From Nodosilinea sp. LEGE 06152 (lineage in GTDB: Bacteria; Cyanobacteriota; Cyanobacteriia; Phormidesmidales; Phormidesmidaceae): a stretch of 64,000 bases of DNA. Shown one piece after another: positions 50,249 through 59,406 of the stretch. A program made the position numbers and the translations under genes. The stretch covers positions 310,255 to 374,254 of the forward strand of contig NZ_JADEWR010000003.1 in NCBI RefSeq assembly GCF_015207525.1, read 5' to 3'. Within the stretch, counting starts at the first letter, position 1, and the number at the start of each line of letters is the position of its first letter. The notes under the pieces are model-generated. The model made no database searches. It was given only the letters and a program-made list of their open reading frames with translations, and was not told where the DNA came from.

Positions 50249-51226
50249 ATGACTTGGTTCGAGCGATCGCAGCCGCTGCTAATCCTACTCTCTGTACTGC
50301 TGGGGCTAGGTCTGGCGCTGATGGACGACATTGCTGCCGTTGCAGGCTATCTCATCACACCGCTGTTGATGGGGATGCTGTACGCTGCGTTTCTGCCTAT
50401 TCCGCTGCGGCACCTGAGTAAAGCCTTTGGCAACTACCGCGTGACTGTTGCCAGCTTAGCGATGAACTTTGTCTGGACACCCCTGCTGGCCTGGGCATTG
50501 GGGGCGCTGTTTTTGCGAGATGCGCCCGATTTGCGGGTGGGCCTGCTGATGTTGATGGTGACTCCTTGTACCGATTGGTATCTGGTATTTACCGGTATCG
50601 CCAAAGGGAATGTCGGCTTGGCGACAGCTTTGTTGCCTCTGAACTTTGTTTTTCAGATCGTGTTGTTGCCCGTCTATTTGGCCATTTTTGCCCAGTCCCT
50701 AGTCACGCTTGATCTTTGGGTATTGGCAGGCAAAATAGTCACCGTTTTATTCATTCTGCTGGCTCTAGCGGCGCTATCTCGCTACAGTATGAACTGGCTT
50801 AAGGGGCCAACCTGGCTGCATGAAAAGCTGCCGCAGGTGGCGATCGCCCAACTTCTCTGTTTGAACCTGGCCATTGTGGCCATTTTCGCCACCCAGGGTA
50901 AAGCGTTACTGCAACGTCCAGAGTTGTTGTTGCTGTTGCTGCTGCCCATTGGTTCTTTTTTTGTAATTAACTTTGTGCTGGCTCAGTGGTTGGGAAAGCG
51001 GTTGCAGCTGGCGTATCCAGAAGTAGTCTGTCTAACCTGCACGGCCCTGGCGCGAAATTCTCCTGTGGCGCTGGCGGTGGCCGCTGCTGCGTTTGGCGAT
51101 CGCCCATTGATCGCCCTAACCCTGGTGATCAGCCCGCTGCTAGAGCTGCTGATTATGGTGCTGGTGGCCCAGCTGCTACTGCGCTTTCGCCCTGGCTCGC
51201 CTACCGCAGGGAGAGTTGAGCGCTAG
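50249..51226 (+). CDS. ACR3/BASS-family transporter (arsenite or anion efflux type)
   Basis: A 325-aa protein from the ATG at 50249, with about ten membrane helices in two inverted halves. Key segments are LMLMVTPCTDWYLVFTGIAKGN and CLTCTALARNSPVALAVAAAAFG. The first has the Cys near Asp/Trp seen in ACR3 arsenite pumps. ACR3 exports arsenite and BASS relatives carry organic anions. No arsenate reductase is next to it. The upstream region shares the 300-bp gap with the cbtB riboswitch. Confidence 0.85.
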   Translation: MTWFERSQPLLILLSVLLGLGLALMDDIAAVAGYLITPLLMGMLYAAFLPIPLRHLSKAFGNYRVTVASLAMNFVWTPLLAWALGALFLRDAPDLRVGLLMLMVTPCTDWYLVFTGIAKGNVGLATALLPLNFVFQIVLLPVYLAIFAQSLVTLDLWVLAGKIVTVLFILLALAALSRYSMNWLKGPTWLHEKLPQVAIAQLLCLNLAIVAIFATQGKALLQRPELLLLLLLPIGSFFVINFVLAQWLGKRLQLAYPEVVCLTCTALARNSPVALAVAAAAFGDRPLIALTLVISPLLELLIMVLVAQLLLRFRPGSPTAGRVER

Positions 51227-52710
51227 AGCGTCTGCTGGGCGTACTGCAAAATGCCTGCGGCAATGCCCTGGGCCATACGCAATCGCCAGGCGGAGTCGTT
51301 GAAATTACGGGCATCTTGAGCCCCAGTGACGAAGCCAGTTTCGACCAAAACCGATGGCATAGAGGTGTTGACCAGCACGTGAAAGCGAGCTTGACGTACT
51401 CCGCGATCGCGCATACTCACCAAACTCAAAATCGACTGGTGAATCACCTGGGCTAGCCGATTTCCGGAGCTGTGGTAATAGGTTTCGAGACCGTTTACGT
51501 CGGGGCGGCTGAGGCTGATGGAGTTAGCGTGGATGCTGACGAAGAGGTCGGCGTTGGCCTGTTCAGCAATTTGCACCCGAGGCGCTAAATCAATCTCGCG
51601 ATCGTCGGCGCGGGTCAAAATCACCCGTGCCCCGCCCTGCTCTAAAATTCTGGCGACTTCGTAGGCGATCGCAGAGGTCACATCTTTTTCGCGTAGGCCA
51701 TTCACACCGATCGCCCCCGGATCGCGCCCGCCGTGGCCGGGGTCAATCACAATGGTGACGGCCTGTTTTGGAATGCCACTACCCGGTGGGGGCACCGCTG
51801 GGGTCGCGGGTATTGCTGGTTCAGGTTGAGGTGGCACTACTGGGGCTGGGGGCGGCGGTTGCACAGCAATGGGGGGCGTTGCCGCTGCGGGTGCCTGGGC
51901 GGGTGCCACGGCTGGGCTGGCTGGAACGGCGGCGATCGCGACTCCCCTAGGCGGCAGAATTATAATGCCGCTGCCGTTGCTGACCGAGGCTTGCCAGTCG
52001 GTGCTGTTAGCAGGAACCGTAAGGGTAATTTGCAGGGTTGGCACCGCCGCGCTGACCGGCTGAATATTCCAGGCGGTGACCCCAAAGCTATTGGCAGGTA
52101 GGGTTTGTCCAGTGAGGGCGGCTGCCACGGTAGCATTTTCGAGCTGAAGCACCACCTGGGTATCACTGACTCGCTCCACGGTCAGATTAGGGCTTGCTCC
52201 AGAGGTGCGGATGAAAAAGCCATCGGGGGTGATACGCACCCCTTCAACCTGGGTCGCTGCGCCAGCAATCGGGGTGGCATTGACCTGATTGACGCTGGCG
52301 CTGGGCGCTGTTCCGCCCTGGGTTGGGGGCAGTTGTACCACCCACTGCTGTGGCGTCTCCCCCCGCACTATGACCTGGTCTGGGTTAAGGGTGTAGCCAG
52401 GGGCTAGCTCAATGACCAGCCGGGTGGTCTGGGCATCAAACTGCCCGATGCGAACGGCTTGAACAGCGCCGCCAACGGCCTGGTTAACTGTCCGCTGCTC
52501 TAAAGTTGTGCCGGGCAAGTCCACTACAATACGAGTCGGGTTGAACAAAAGCTGCGCCCTGGGCTGCACGGCGGCATCGGTCGTAAACTCCAGCCGGTTT
52601 TGCTGAGGATCAAACCGCCAAGATTGAAACTGAGCTGCTTCCACAGCAGTCGCTAGAAGCAAGCCACTGACTACGCCAAGCAGACTTAATAAAGGACGAT
52701 AGTGTCTCAT
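51223..52710 (-). CDS. AMIN-domain N-acetylmuramoyl-L-alanine amidase (AmiC-like)
   Basis: A 495-aa exported enzyme that cleaves peptidoglycan stem peptides at the septum. Signal peptide about 1-26, then AMIN domain(s) at about 27-260 (VVDLPGTTLEQRTVN, VRIGQFDAQTTRLVIEL). A Pro/Ala-rich linker covers about 260-320. The Amidase_3 catalytic domain follows (VIDPGHGGRDPGAIG, REKDVTSAIAYEVA, SIHANS, ETGFVTGAQDARNF). The zinc ligands H in DPGHGG, E in LREKD and H in SIHAN are all there. Its end meets the convergent transporter gene with a 4-bp overlap. Confidence 0.95.
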   Translation of the reverse strand: MRHYRPLLSLLGVVSGLLLATAVEAAQFQSWRFDPQQNRLEFTTDAAVQPRAQLLFNPTRIVVDLPGTTLEQRTVNQAVGGAVQAVRIGQFDAQTTRLVIELAPGYTLNPDQVIVRGETPQQWVVQLPPTQGGTAPSASVNQVNATPIAGAATQVEGVRITPDGFFIRTSGASPNLTVERVSDTQVVLQLENATVAAALTGQTLPANSFGVTAWNIQPVSAAVPTLQITLTVPANSTDWQASVSNGSGIIILPPRGVAIAAVPASPAVAPAQAPAAATPPIAVQPPPPAPVVPPQPEPAIPATPAVPPPGSGIPKQAVTIVIDPGHGGRDPGAIGVNGLREKDVTSAIAYEVARILEQGGARVILTRADDREIDLAPRVQIAEQANADLFVSIHANSISLSRPDVNGLETYYHSSGNRLAQVIHQSILSLVSMRDRGVRQARFHVLVNTSMPSVLVETGFVTGAQDARNFNDSAWRLRMAQGIAAGILQYAQQTL

Positions 52711-53007
52711 GGGCTGTCCCTACGGTGGAGCGGGTGAGCTAATGATTTTGCCTGATCTTGCGACATCGAGATCCCCATTTCATCTTGTTTCAGAGAAAAT
52801 CTCATCTCAAAACGGTCGCTAAACTGGAGAGGAATGGTCTCTACCCCAGGCGTGAAGGCTGACCGAAAAACGTCAAAATCTCCGATTCATAAGGTTAGCT
52901 CAGCTTGTAAAGCGTCACAAGGCGCTGGATTGGAGTCGTGTCTGGGCCTTATGGTACAGGCTCGCGGATAAGACTCATAGCTCAGTTGTGCGGTTCGGAG
53001 AGAAGCA

Positions 53008-53799
53008 ATGCAGACCCAAAGAATGTTGGCAATAACTTTAGGACTGGCCGCCATTGTCGCCTCTGGGAGTATGGCAGCGGAAATGCAGCCTGCCCAAGCG
53101 GTAGAGCAAGCTGCCGCCAGCCTCCTAAATCAGGGCCGCCAGCAGGCGGAGCAGGGGCAGTTAGAGGCGGCGATCGCAACCTATAGCCAGGCCATTCAAG
53201 CCGAAGCTAATAATGCTGAAGCCTATTTTCATCGCGGCATGGCCTACCACGATCTGGGAGACTATCAGCTGGCTATTGCTGACTTTTCTAGAGCGCTTCA
53301 GCTGCGCCCCGACCATCCAGAAACGCTGTACAACCGTGGAGAGGCCCACGCTCACATGACCAATGCTGAGGCGGCGATCGCCGATCTAACCCAGGCCATT
53401 GAGCTAGCCCCTGAGATTGTTCAGCCCTATCTAGATCGCGGTCTTGTCTTTGCGGCCACCGGCAGCTTACCCCAGGCCCTCAGCGACCTAGATTCTGCGA
53501 TCGCCCTGGCCCCAGACAACGCCGATGCTCACTACAACCGAGGCAAAATCTATACCGAACTGGGCAATGCCGAAGCCGCCCTCTCAGACTTCAACACTGC
53601 GCTCCGCCTCAATCCTGAATTAGCTGAAGCCTACGGCAATCGGGGTATTTTGCAGTACCAGCTCGGCGACTCCCAAGCCGCTATGGCCGATTTGCGCCAG
53701 GCGGCGGCGCTGTTTCAGGCCCAGGGCGATCACCCCGGCTATCAGCAAACCCTGTACTTCATGCAGCAGGTGCAGCAAGGAAGCGAGCCCACCCCGTAA
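53008..53799 (+). CDS. exported TPR-repeat protein
   Basis: A 263-aa protein with a signal peptide (MLAITLGLAAIVASGSMAAE) and about six tetratricopeptide repeats at 40-255. Examples are AEAYFHRGMAYHDLGDYQLA, ETLYNRGEAHAHMTNAEAAI and AEAYGNRGILQYQLGDSQAA. It is a scaffold for protein contacts in the periplasm or thylakoid lumen. The ATG at 53008 is behind GGAGAGAA. Partner unknown. Confidence 0.88.
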   Translation: MQTQRMLAITLGLAAIVASGSMAAEMQPAQAVEQAAASLLNQGRQQAEQGQLEAAIATYSQAIQAEANNAEAYFHRGMAYHDLGDYQLAIADFSRALQLRPDHPETLYNRGEAHAHMTNAEAAIADLTQAIELAPEIVQPYLDRGLVFAATGSLPQALSDLDSAIALAPDNADAHYNRGKIYTELGNAEAALSDFNTALRLNPELAEAYGNRGILQYQLGDSQAAMADLRQAAALFQAQGDHPGYQQTLYFMQQVQQGSEPTP

Positions 53800-53818
53800 G
53801 ACCGACGCCCTCAATCCT

Positions 53819-53834
53819 CTGAACAGGTGTTCAG
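53819..53834. promoter_or_regulatory. ArsR/SmtB-type operator
   Basis: CTGAACAGGTGTTCAG, a perfect palindrome matching the core of the SmtB 12-2-12 site (TGAACA-N2-TGTTCA). It is 48 bp before the ArsR-family start. The CTGAA-N6-TTCAG frame recurs at 57013 before the zinc ATPase gene. Confidence 0.82.
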
Positions 53835-53882
53835 TGGTAACGATTCTCAGTATCATAGAGAGAAAGCCAGGGAACCGAATCG

Positions 53883-54287
53883 ATGGCTAATTCTCGCTCT
53901 ACAGAGAACTCTACAATGCAAGCCGTTGATGCCCCCAGTTGTGACCTCAGTTGTGACGAGTCGCTGGTGCATTTGGACAACGTCCGCCAGGTGCAGCCTG
54001 AGGTGCTTAGCACCGAGAAAGCCCAGAGGATGGCGGAGTTTTTTAGTGCGCTCTCTGACCCCCATCGGCTCAAGCTGCTGTCGGCCCTAGCCCAGCAAGA
54101 ACTTTGTGTGTGCGATCTGGCCGCTGCGGTAAAAATGGGTGAATCAGCGGTGTCCCATCAGCTGCGGGTGCTGCGATCGCAGCGCCTGGTCACCTACCGT
54201 CGCCAGGGCCGCAATGTCTACTATGGCCTCGCTGACGATCACATCATGTCCCTCTATCGAGAAGTGGCCGCCCACCTGGATGAGTGA
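53883..54287 (+). CDS. ArsR/SmtB-family zinc-type repressor
   Basis: A 134-aa winged-helix repressor. Alpha3N-type Cys ligands are in SCDLSCDES and in ELCVCDLAAAV. Alpha5-type ligands are in DDHIMSLYREVAAHLDE (D, H, H, E). Having both sites is the pattern of ZiaR/AztR/CadC-like sensors of Zn, Cd or Pb. The recognition helix is MGESAVSHQLRVLRSQRLV. It should release its own operator (53819) and that of the zinc ATPase (57013) when metal binds. Confidence 0.92.
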   Translation: MANSRSTENSTMQAVDAPSCDLSCDESLVHLDNVRQVQPEVLSTEKAQRMAEFFSALSDPHRLKLLSALAQQELCVCDLAAAVKMGESAVSHQLRVLRSQRLVTYRRQGRNVYYGLADDHIMSLYREVAAHLDE

Positions 54288-54337
54288 CCTAATTGGCCTC
54301 TAAGAGGTTGGTCAACCCTGAAGCAGACTCAAGGTAG

Positions 54338-55237
54338 CTAGCGTTCCAAAGCCTGGTCGGCCCACGAAACCGGGTCTTCTAAAGGCTCCAAATGGGTAAA
54401 CACAATTGTGCCGGGAAGTGATCGCCCAATTGCCAGCTCAATCGCTTCACAGAGGTCATGCCCCTGCTTGACAGTCCAACTGCCTGGTACCAACACATGC
54501 AGTGAGACAAACCGCCGGGCACCAGCCACCCGAGTTCTTAAAGCATGAAACTGAGTTCCCTTGACCTCAAAAGGCTGCAACGCATCGGCAACAATTTGAC
54601 GCTCCTCAGCCGGTAAGGCCGTATCTAACAGGCCCATACCCGTTTCGCGTAGAAGTTTCAGCCCCGCCCAGACAATATTGGCCGCGACCACCAAAGCAAT
54701 AATTGGGTCAAGAATTAGCCAACCCGTAATGGGAATTAGAATGATCCCCACGCCTACCCCCACTGATGTCCAGACATCGGTCAGCAGATGGTGCGCGTCT
54801 GCCCGCAGGGTAATGGAGCGCAACCGCCGACTGGCCCGTAGCATCACGAAAGCCAGTGCCCCATTAATTGCCGTTGCCACCAGCGATAAGAGTAAGCCAA
54901 TGCCCACCTGCTCTAGGGGTTGGGGGTCAAACAGACGACCCCAGGCCGCAAAAGCAATGCTGCCCGCCGCCACCAAAATCAACACACTCTCGACGCCGCT
55001 AGAAAAATATTCCGCCTTGAAATGCCCAAAGGCATGTTCGTCGTCGGGCGGTTTAGCCGCAAAGGTCACGGCCCAGGTCGCGACGATCGCAGCCACCAGG
55101 TTCACTACCGATTCGGCAGCATCAGACAGCAGCCCCACGGAACCCGTCAATAGGTAGGCCGTTGCTTTCAGCAAAATCGTTAAAACAGCGGCTCCAACTG
55201 AGAGCAGCGTATAAAACCGAGCCGAGCGGTTTCCCAT
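54338..55237 (-). CDS. CDF-family cation efflux protein (FieF/CzcD-like)
   Basis: A 299-aa proton-coupled exporter with six membrane helices. Zinc-site motifs are LLSDAAESVVN in helix 2 and ADAHHLLTDVWTSVG in helix 5. The cytosolic domain has FVSLHVLVPGSWTVKQGHDL and its metal-binding His. The D-x3-E/HxxxD set is not the strict zinc-only HxxxD pair, so iron, zinc or others are possible. It is convergent with the ArsR-family gene and may be part of the zinc response. Confidence 0.9.
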   Translation of the reverse strand: MGNRSARFYTLLSVGAAVLTILLKATAYLLTGSVGLLSDAAESVVNLVAAIVATWAVTFAAKPPDDEHAFGHFKAEYFSSGVESVLILVAAGSIAFAAWGRLFDPQPLEQVGIGLLLSLVATAINGALAFVMLRASRRLRSITLRADAHHLLTDVWTSVGVGVGIILIPITGWLILDPIIALVVAANIVWAGLKLLRETGMGLLDTALPAEERQIVADALQPFEVKGTQFHALRTRVAGARRFVSLHVLVPGSWTVKQGHDLCEAIELAIGRSLPGTIVFTHLEPLEDPVSWADQALER

Positions 55238-55411
55238 GGTAAGTCTTTAAAAGTGCAGCAGAAATGCCAAGCCCTATCGAGTAGCCTACAGCAGTTAAAT
55301 GCCAGTGGGGTTCCACTGCTGCGGTTCATGCTTAGCTAGCGATGTGCTGTGTAGGGATCTGAGCATTTCGCTACCAAGCGCAGGACTTCTCAAACAACTT
55401 CATAACTGTAT

Positions 55412-56251
55412 CTAGCCGATATCTCGCCATCGGGAAGCGCCTGGGATATACCTAATACCAGCGCTAATTAGAGCAAGAAACAGGACTCCCATTGCTCCGG
55501 CCAGCGGGTTTTGGTTAAGGCCCGTCACCCATTCCGGCACGCGCTGAGTATAGACCGCCAAATCGCCCACATCGATCAGGTAGTAGCCCGCCACCAGCCC
55601 CCCATGCAGCCCAATGGCCAGCCCTAGGCGTCCTGTAGTACGCTGGCGTGCCCAGCCCAGGGTTAGCCCTAGCAGCAGCAGTCCCGGAAAGCTGGGCAGC
55701 TCCTTCAAAATCACGTTCCAGGGCTTAATAAAGTGCAGTGAAGCATAGATCGTGCTGCTGGCCCATAGGGCTGGGGTAAAGCCCAAGTCGTAGCGCAGTT
55801 CATCCAGCAGCCAGCCGCGAAAAAGCAGTTCCTCGGCCAGGCCAACGCCCAGTCCCACCAGTAACCCTTCTAGAGCAATGCGCCCCAGGGCAGGCGGCGC
55901 AGGTTGCCAGGTGAGCCAGCCCAGCCAGCCCTCTAGGGCAAACAGCAGCCCCAGGCTGACCAAACCCACGACAACCCCAATGGCCAACTCTCGCCCGTGG
56001 TAAACCGATGTCCCTAAGCCGTGGGCGCACAGCGGTTTCGCCTGCCCATGCACGCGGTGGCCCCACGGCATCAGCCAAACCATAAACATGACGTAGAGCA
56101 AAATTAACGGAATAACACTGAGGGAGCCATCGGTGCCCAGCCAGGCGTAGAGAGGCAGGGCAATGGGTACCCAAACCAGCGCCAGCAGCAGCAGAAAAAC
56201 AAAAATCCGCACTGGGGCAGGATAGCGAATCAGCTTATGCAGTTGAATCAT
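55412..56251 (-). CDS. CPBP-family intramembrane metalloprotease
   Basis: A 279-aa protein with about eight membrane helices. The catalytic motifs of the CPBP (CAAX/bacteriocin-processing) family are present: EELLFRGWLLDEL (EExxxR) and STIYASLHF (FxxxH-type His). Members cleave membrane proteins or confer bacteriocin self-protection. Substrate unknown. The last His motif is less clear (GLHGGLVAGYYLI). It sits 15 bp downstream of the M23 gene on the same strand. Confidence 0.88.
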   Translation of the reverse strand: MIQLHKLIRYPAPVRIFVFLLLLALVWVPIALPLYAWLGTDGSLSVIPLILLYVMFMVWLMPWGHRVHGQAKPLCAHGLGTSVYHGRELAIGVVVGLVSLGLLFALEGWLGWLTWQPAPPALGRIALEGLLVGLGVGLAEELLFRGWLLDELRYDLGFTPALWASSTIYASLHFIKPWNVILKELPSFPGLLLLGLTLGWARQRTTGRLGLAIGLHGGLVAGYYLIDVGDLAVYTQRVPEWVTGLNQNPLAGAMGVLFLALISAGIRYIPGASRWRDIG

Positions 56252-56266
56252 GCCAAAGGTGCCTAT

Positions 56267-56881
56267 TTAACCTGCTTGCTGAGCGTCATACATGGCCCTT
56301 AGCACCAACCCAGGGTCAACCCAGTTGCCGTCGTATTTCAGCATCCAGTGGAGGTGGGGGCCAGTGGTGCGTCCTGTCATGCCGACGCGGCCCAGTCGTG
56401 CCCCAGTAGGCAGGTCTTGCCCCTGCTCGTAGCGAATGCCCCCCTCTAGATCAACCAGGTAGCGTCTGCCGCTGGAGACCTCAACCCGACCGCTCATGTG
56501 GCAATAGCGGTGCTCCCACTGGCCTGACCGAATGACGGCGGAGGTGCCACAGGTGGTGTGGTCAGACACCTCGATCACCTTGCCGTTCCACCAGTTGCGC
56601 ACAAAGCTGCCCTGGGGCGCAGCCAGGTCTAGCCCGTAGTGAAACTGAGAGCCGCCGCCGCCAGTGGGAGAGGTTCTGTAGCCAAATGCAGAGGTGTAAG
56701 CCTGAAAGTTTTCAACGGGGAAAGACGCCTGCCGCCAAAACGCAACCGCTTCTTGAGCGAGGGCCGGAGTCGGTGAACCAGGCCAGTGCAGAGTGAGAAG
56801 GAGCCCCAGCCCAAGGCAAAACGCTATTCGTAAAAACCTCGCACGATGCCAGAGATGACTCAGTTTGCTCAATGCTGTCAC
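56267..56881 (-). CDS. M23-family peptidoglycan endopeptidase
   Basis: A 204-aa exported LytM-type protein. The start is placed at GTG 56881, because GAGGAG lies 5-8 bp before it and a signal peptide begins soon after (FLRIAFCLGLGLLLTLHWPG). Longer frames would run into the zinc ATPase promoter. The M23 motifs are HYGLDLAA (HxxxD) and PHLHWML (HLH), with GHYC-like EHRYCHMSG. All zinc ligands are present. Confidence 0.88.
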   Translation of the reverse strand: MTALSKLSHLWHRARFLRIAFCLGLGLLLTLHWPGSPTPALAQEAVAFWRQASFPVENFQAYTSAFGYRTSPTGGGGSQFHYGLDLAAPQGSFVRNWWNGKVIEVSDHTTCGTSAVIRSGQWEHRYCHMSGRVEVSSGRRYLVDLEGGIRYEQGQDLPTGARLGRVGMTGRTTGPHLHWMLKYDGNWVDPGLVLRAMYDAQQAG

Positions 56882-57012
56882 GACACATCTCCTCTGCACA
56901 GGTGCAGTCAACGGCCTATTTATCGCCCAATTATGCATCAAGATGATGCAGTGTCTCATAGCCTTCGACTGCCGCAAAAAGCAAGAGTGATTTATGGAAC
57001 ACATCATGTATC

Positions 57013-57032
57013 ATCTGAATAATACTTCAGAT
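57013..57032. promoter_or_regulatory. ArsR/SmtB-type operator of the zinc ATPase
   Basis: ATCTGAA-N6-TTCAGAT, a perfect 7-bp inverted repeat with the same CTGAA-N6-TTCAG core as at 53819. It lies 27 bp before the chosen ATG (57060). Starts upstream (56994 or 57006) would place it inside the gene. Confidence 0.78.
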
Positions 57033-57059
57033 ATTCAGCAAGCGATTGCCAGGTTTCCT

Positions 57060-59060
57060 ATGGCAGACTCTCACTCTCACTCTTGTTGCGACAGCCACGA
57101 GCCACCAATTAATCCACCGCCCAAGATTCAGGCGGGTAGTCATGATGACTGCTGCGGGTCTGACCACGGCCACAGCCACGATTCAGCAGACTTCAACCTG
57201 CGGCAAGAGCTAACGCCGATCGCGATCGCCGCCATTCTCTTTCTCATCGGGCTGATTTTCCACGATGCCCTGCACAACACCCCCTTTGCCATAGCAGAGT
57301 ACGCGGTACTGATTCCGGCTTACCTGATCAGCGGCTGGACTGTGTTGACCACGGCAGGGCGCAACATTTTGCGGGGGCGCATCTTTGACGAAAACTTTCT
57401 GATGACCATTGCCACTCTGGGGGCGATCGCCATTCACGAAATCCCCGAAGGAGTAGCCGTGATGCTGTTCTTTCAAATTGGGGAACTGTTCCAGGGCTAT
57501 TCTGTGGGGCGATCGCGCCGCTCTATTAAAGCCCTGCTGGAGATTCGGCCCGACACCGCCAACCTAAAAGTAGACGGCGACATCCGTGCTGTTGCCCCCG
57601 AGACCGTAAGGGTTGGGGATGTGATTGTGGTGCGCCCCGGCGAAAAGGTGCCCCTAGATGGCGAGATTCTAGAGGGCAAATCTCTGGTCGACACCTCGGC
57701 TCTGACGGGCGAATCGGTGCCCCGCACCGTCGCCCCTGGCGGAAACGTGCTGGCCGGAATGATCAACCAGTCTGGACTGCTGACAGTGCGGGTGACCAAG
57801 CTTTTTGGGGAGTCATCAATCGCCAGAATTTTGGAACTGGTCGAAAACGCCAGCAGCAAAAAAGCCGACACCGAAAAATTCATTACCCGCTTTGCCCGCT
57901 ACTACACCCCGGTGGTGGTGTTTCTGTCCCTGGCGGTGGCGATTTTGCCGCCCTTGTTTATTGAGGGGGCAACCCAAGCCCAGTGGGTCTACCGCGCCCT
58001 AGTGCTACTGGTGATCTCCTGTCCCTGCGGCTTGGTGATCAGCATTCCCCTCGGCTACTTTGGCGGGGTGGGCGGTGCCGCCAAGCGCGGCATTTTGGTC
58101 AAAGGCTCGACCTACTTAGACACCCTCGCCCAAGTAAACACCGTCGTATTCGACAAAACCGGTACCCTCACCCAGGGCAACTTTCGGGTGACGAACGTGG
58201 TGACTCACAACGGCCTGAAGAAGCACCAGCTGCTGGAGCTAGCGGCCCAGGTCGAGTCGCAGTCAACTCATCCGGTGGCCCAGTCAATTCGCCAGGCCTA
58301 CGGACAGGCTATTGATACCTCCGGTGTGCAAGACTACGAAGAAATTGCTGGCCACGGCATTCGCGCCACAGTGAATGGTCGCGCTGTCTTAGCAGGCAAT
58401 GATCGGCTCCTGCACCGCGAAGCCATCCCCCACGATGTCTGCGTGGTCGAGGGCACCGTGGCCCACCTGGCTGTGGATGGTGAATACAGCGGGCGCATCA
58501 TCATCGCCGATGAACTTAAAGATGACGCCGTTGAAGCCATCCGCGCCCTTCAAGCCCAAGGCATTCAAACCGCCATGCTGACTGGCGACAGTCAGTCGGT
58601 GGCCGACAGCATCGCCAAAAAGCTGGGCCTCGACCAATACCGGGCTGAGCTTTTACCCGAAGACAAAGTAGACGCCCTGGAAGGCTTTTTGCAGCGTGCC
58701 CGACAGACCAAGGGCAAAGTGGCCTTTGTCGGCGACGGCATTAACGATGCCCCCGTCATCGCCAGGGCCGATGTAGGCATCGCCATGGGTGGGTTGGGGT
58801 CCGATGCGGCGATCGAAACCGCTGACGTGGTGATCATGACTGATGCCCCTTCCAAGGTGGCCGAAGCGATTCAAATTGCTCAAAAAACTCGGCGGGTGGT
58901 TTGGCAAAACATCACTTTTGCCATGGTGGCAAAGGTTGTTTTTATTTTGCTTGGCACCTTGGGTCTCGCAACGCTTTGGGAAGCGGTGTTTGCCGATGTA
59001 GGCGTGGCTTTACTCGCCATCTTGAATGCGGGTCGAATTATTCGGCACCCTCAGTCATGA
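57060..59060 (+). CDS. Zn/Cd/Pb-type P1B ATPase
   Basis: A 666-aa P-type ATPase. The N-terminus is Cys/His-rich without an HMA fold (SHSHSCCDSHE, DDCCGSDHGHSHDS). TGES, CPC in VISCPCGLVISIPLG, DKTGTLTQGN, STHPVAQSI and [14 protein letters not shown] are intact. CPC with GLVISIP and the final helix with Asp in EAVFADVGVALLA mark the P1B-2 (ZntA/CadA/ZiaA) group. The start is set at 57060 because the operator lies just upstream. Regulated by the ArsR protein at 53883 in my reading. Confidence 0.93.
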   Translation: MADSHSHSCCDSHEPPINPPPKIQAGSHDDCCGSDHGHSHDSADFNLRQELTPIAIAAILFLIGLIFHDALHNTPFAIAEYAVLIPAYLISGWTVLTTAGRNILRGRIFDENFLMTIATLGAIAIHEIPEGVAVMLFFQIGELFQGYSVGRSRRSIKALLEIRPDTANLKVDGDIRAVAPETVRVGDVIVVRPGEKVPLDGEILEGKSLVDTSALTGESVPRTVAPGGNVLAGMINQSGLLTVRVTKLFGESSIARILELVENASSKKADTEKFITRFARYYTPVVVFLSLAVAILPPLFIEGATQAQWVYRALVLLVISCPCGLVISIPLGYFGGVGGAAKRGILVKGSTYLDTLAQVNTVVFDKTGTLTQGNFRVTNVVTHNGLKKHQLLELAAQVESQSTHPVAQSIRQAYGQAIDTSGVQDYEEIAGHGIRATVNGRAVLAGNDRLLHREAIPHDVCVVEGTVAHLAVDGEYSGRIIIADELKDDAVEAIRALQAQGIQTAMLTGDSQSVADSIAKKLGLDQYRAELLPEDKVDALEGFLQRARQTKGKVAFVGDGINDAPVIARADVGIAMGGLGSDAAIETADVVIMTDAPSKVAEAIQIAQKTRRVVWQNITFAMVAKVVFILLGTLGLATLWEAVFADVGVALLAILNAGRIIRHPQS

Positions 59061-59096
59061 GATGGTCGTTCTCCGGAGAACTTTAGTGTTGCACTA

Positions 59097-59276
59097 TTAC
59101 CAGCATCCGCCGTGATGGTGGCCACTATGAGTGCCACCGTGGTGGTTGAACAGCACCGTATCAGCGATGTCTGAGGAGTTAACCACAGCAGGATGAACCT
59201 GCCCCCAAGCAACGGCTGGCATAGAAAATGCGATCGCAGCAGCCACAACTGCACTAATCATAGAAGTCCGTGTCAT
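59097..59276 (-). CDS. 59-aa secreted His-rich peptide
   Basis: ATG at 59276 after GGAGGA, TAA at 59097. A signal peptide (MTRTSMISAVVAAAIAFSMP...AWG) precedes a mature part ending in a His/Gly cluster (FNHHGGTHSGHHHGGCW) with one Cys. Likely a periplasmic binder of zinc or a similar ion. It ends 36 bp from the zinc ATPase end, converging with it, and is divergent from the NicO-like gene. Too small to assign to a known family. Confidence 0.65.
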   Translation of the reverse strand: MTRTSMISAVVAAAIAFSMPAVAWGQVHPAVVNSSDIADTVLFNHHGGTHSGHHHGGCW

Positions 59277-59295
59277 GGCGTCCTCCTTATGTGTT

Positions 59296-59309
59296 GAGTA
59301 TTTATACTC
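59296..59309. promoter_or_regulatory. 14-bp palindrome between divergent metal genes
   Basis: GAGTATTTATACTC, with perfect GAGTAT/ATACTC arms, 20 bp upstream of the His-rich peptide start and 98 bp from the NicO-like start. Possible operator. Confidence 0.5.
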
Positions 59310-59406
59310 TGATCCTAGCTCTCGGGTGATGGCAAAGCTGCCACCCGTGCAATTCGTTATAGGACGTCACCCTAGTTCATGTTCTGACCGAGACACGGCT
59401 CTAGTC

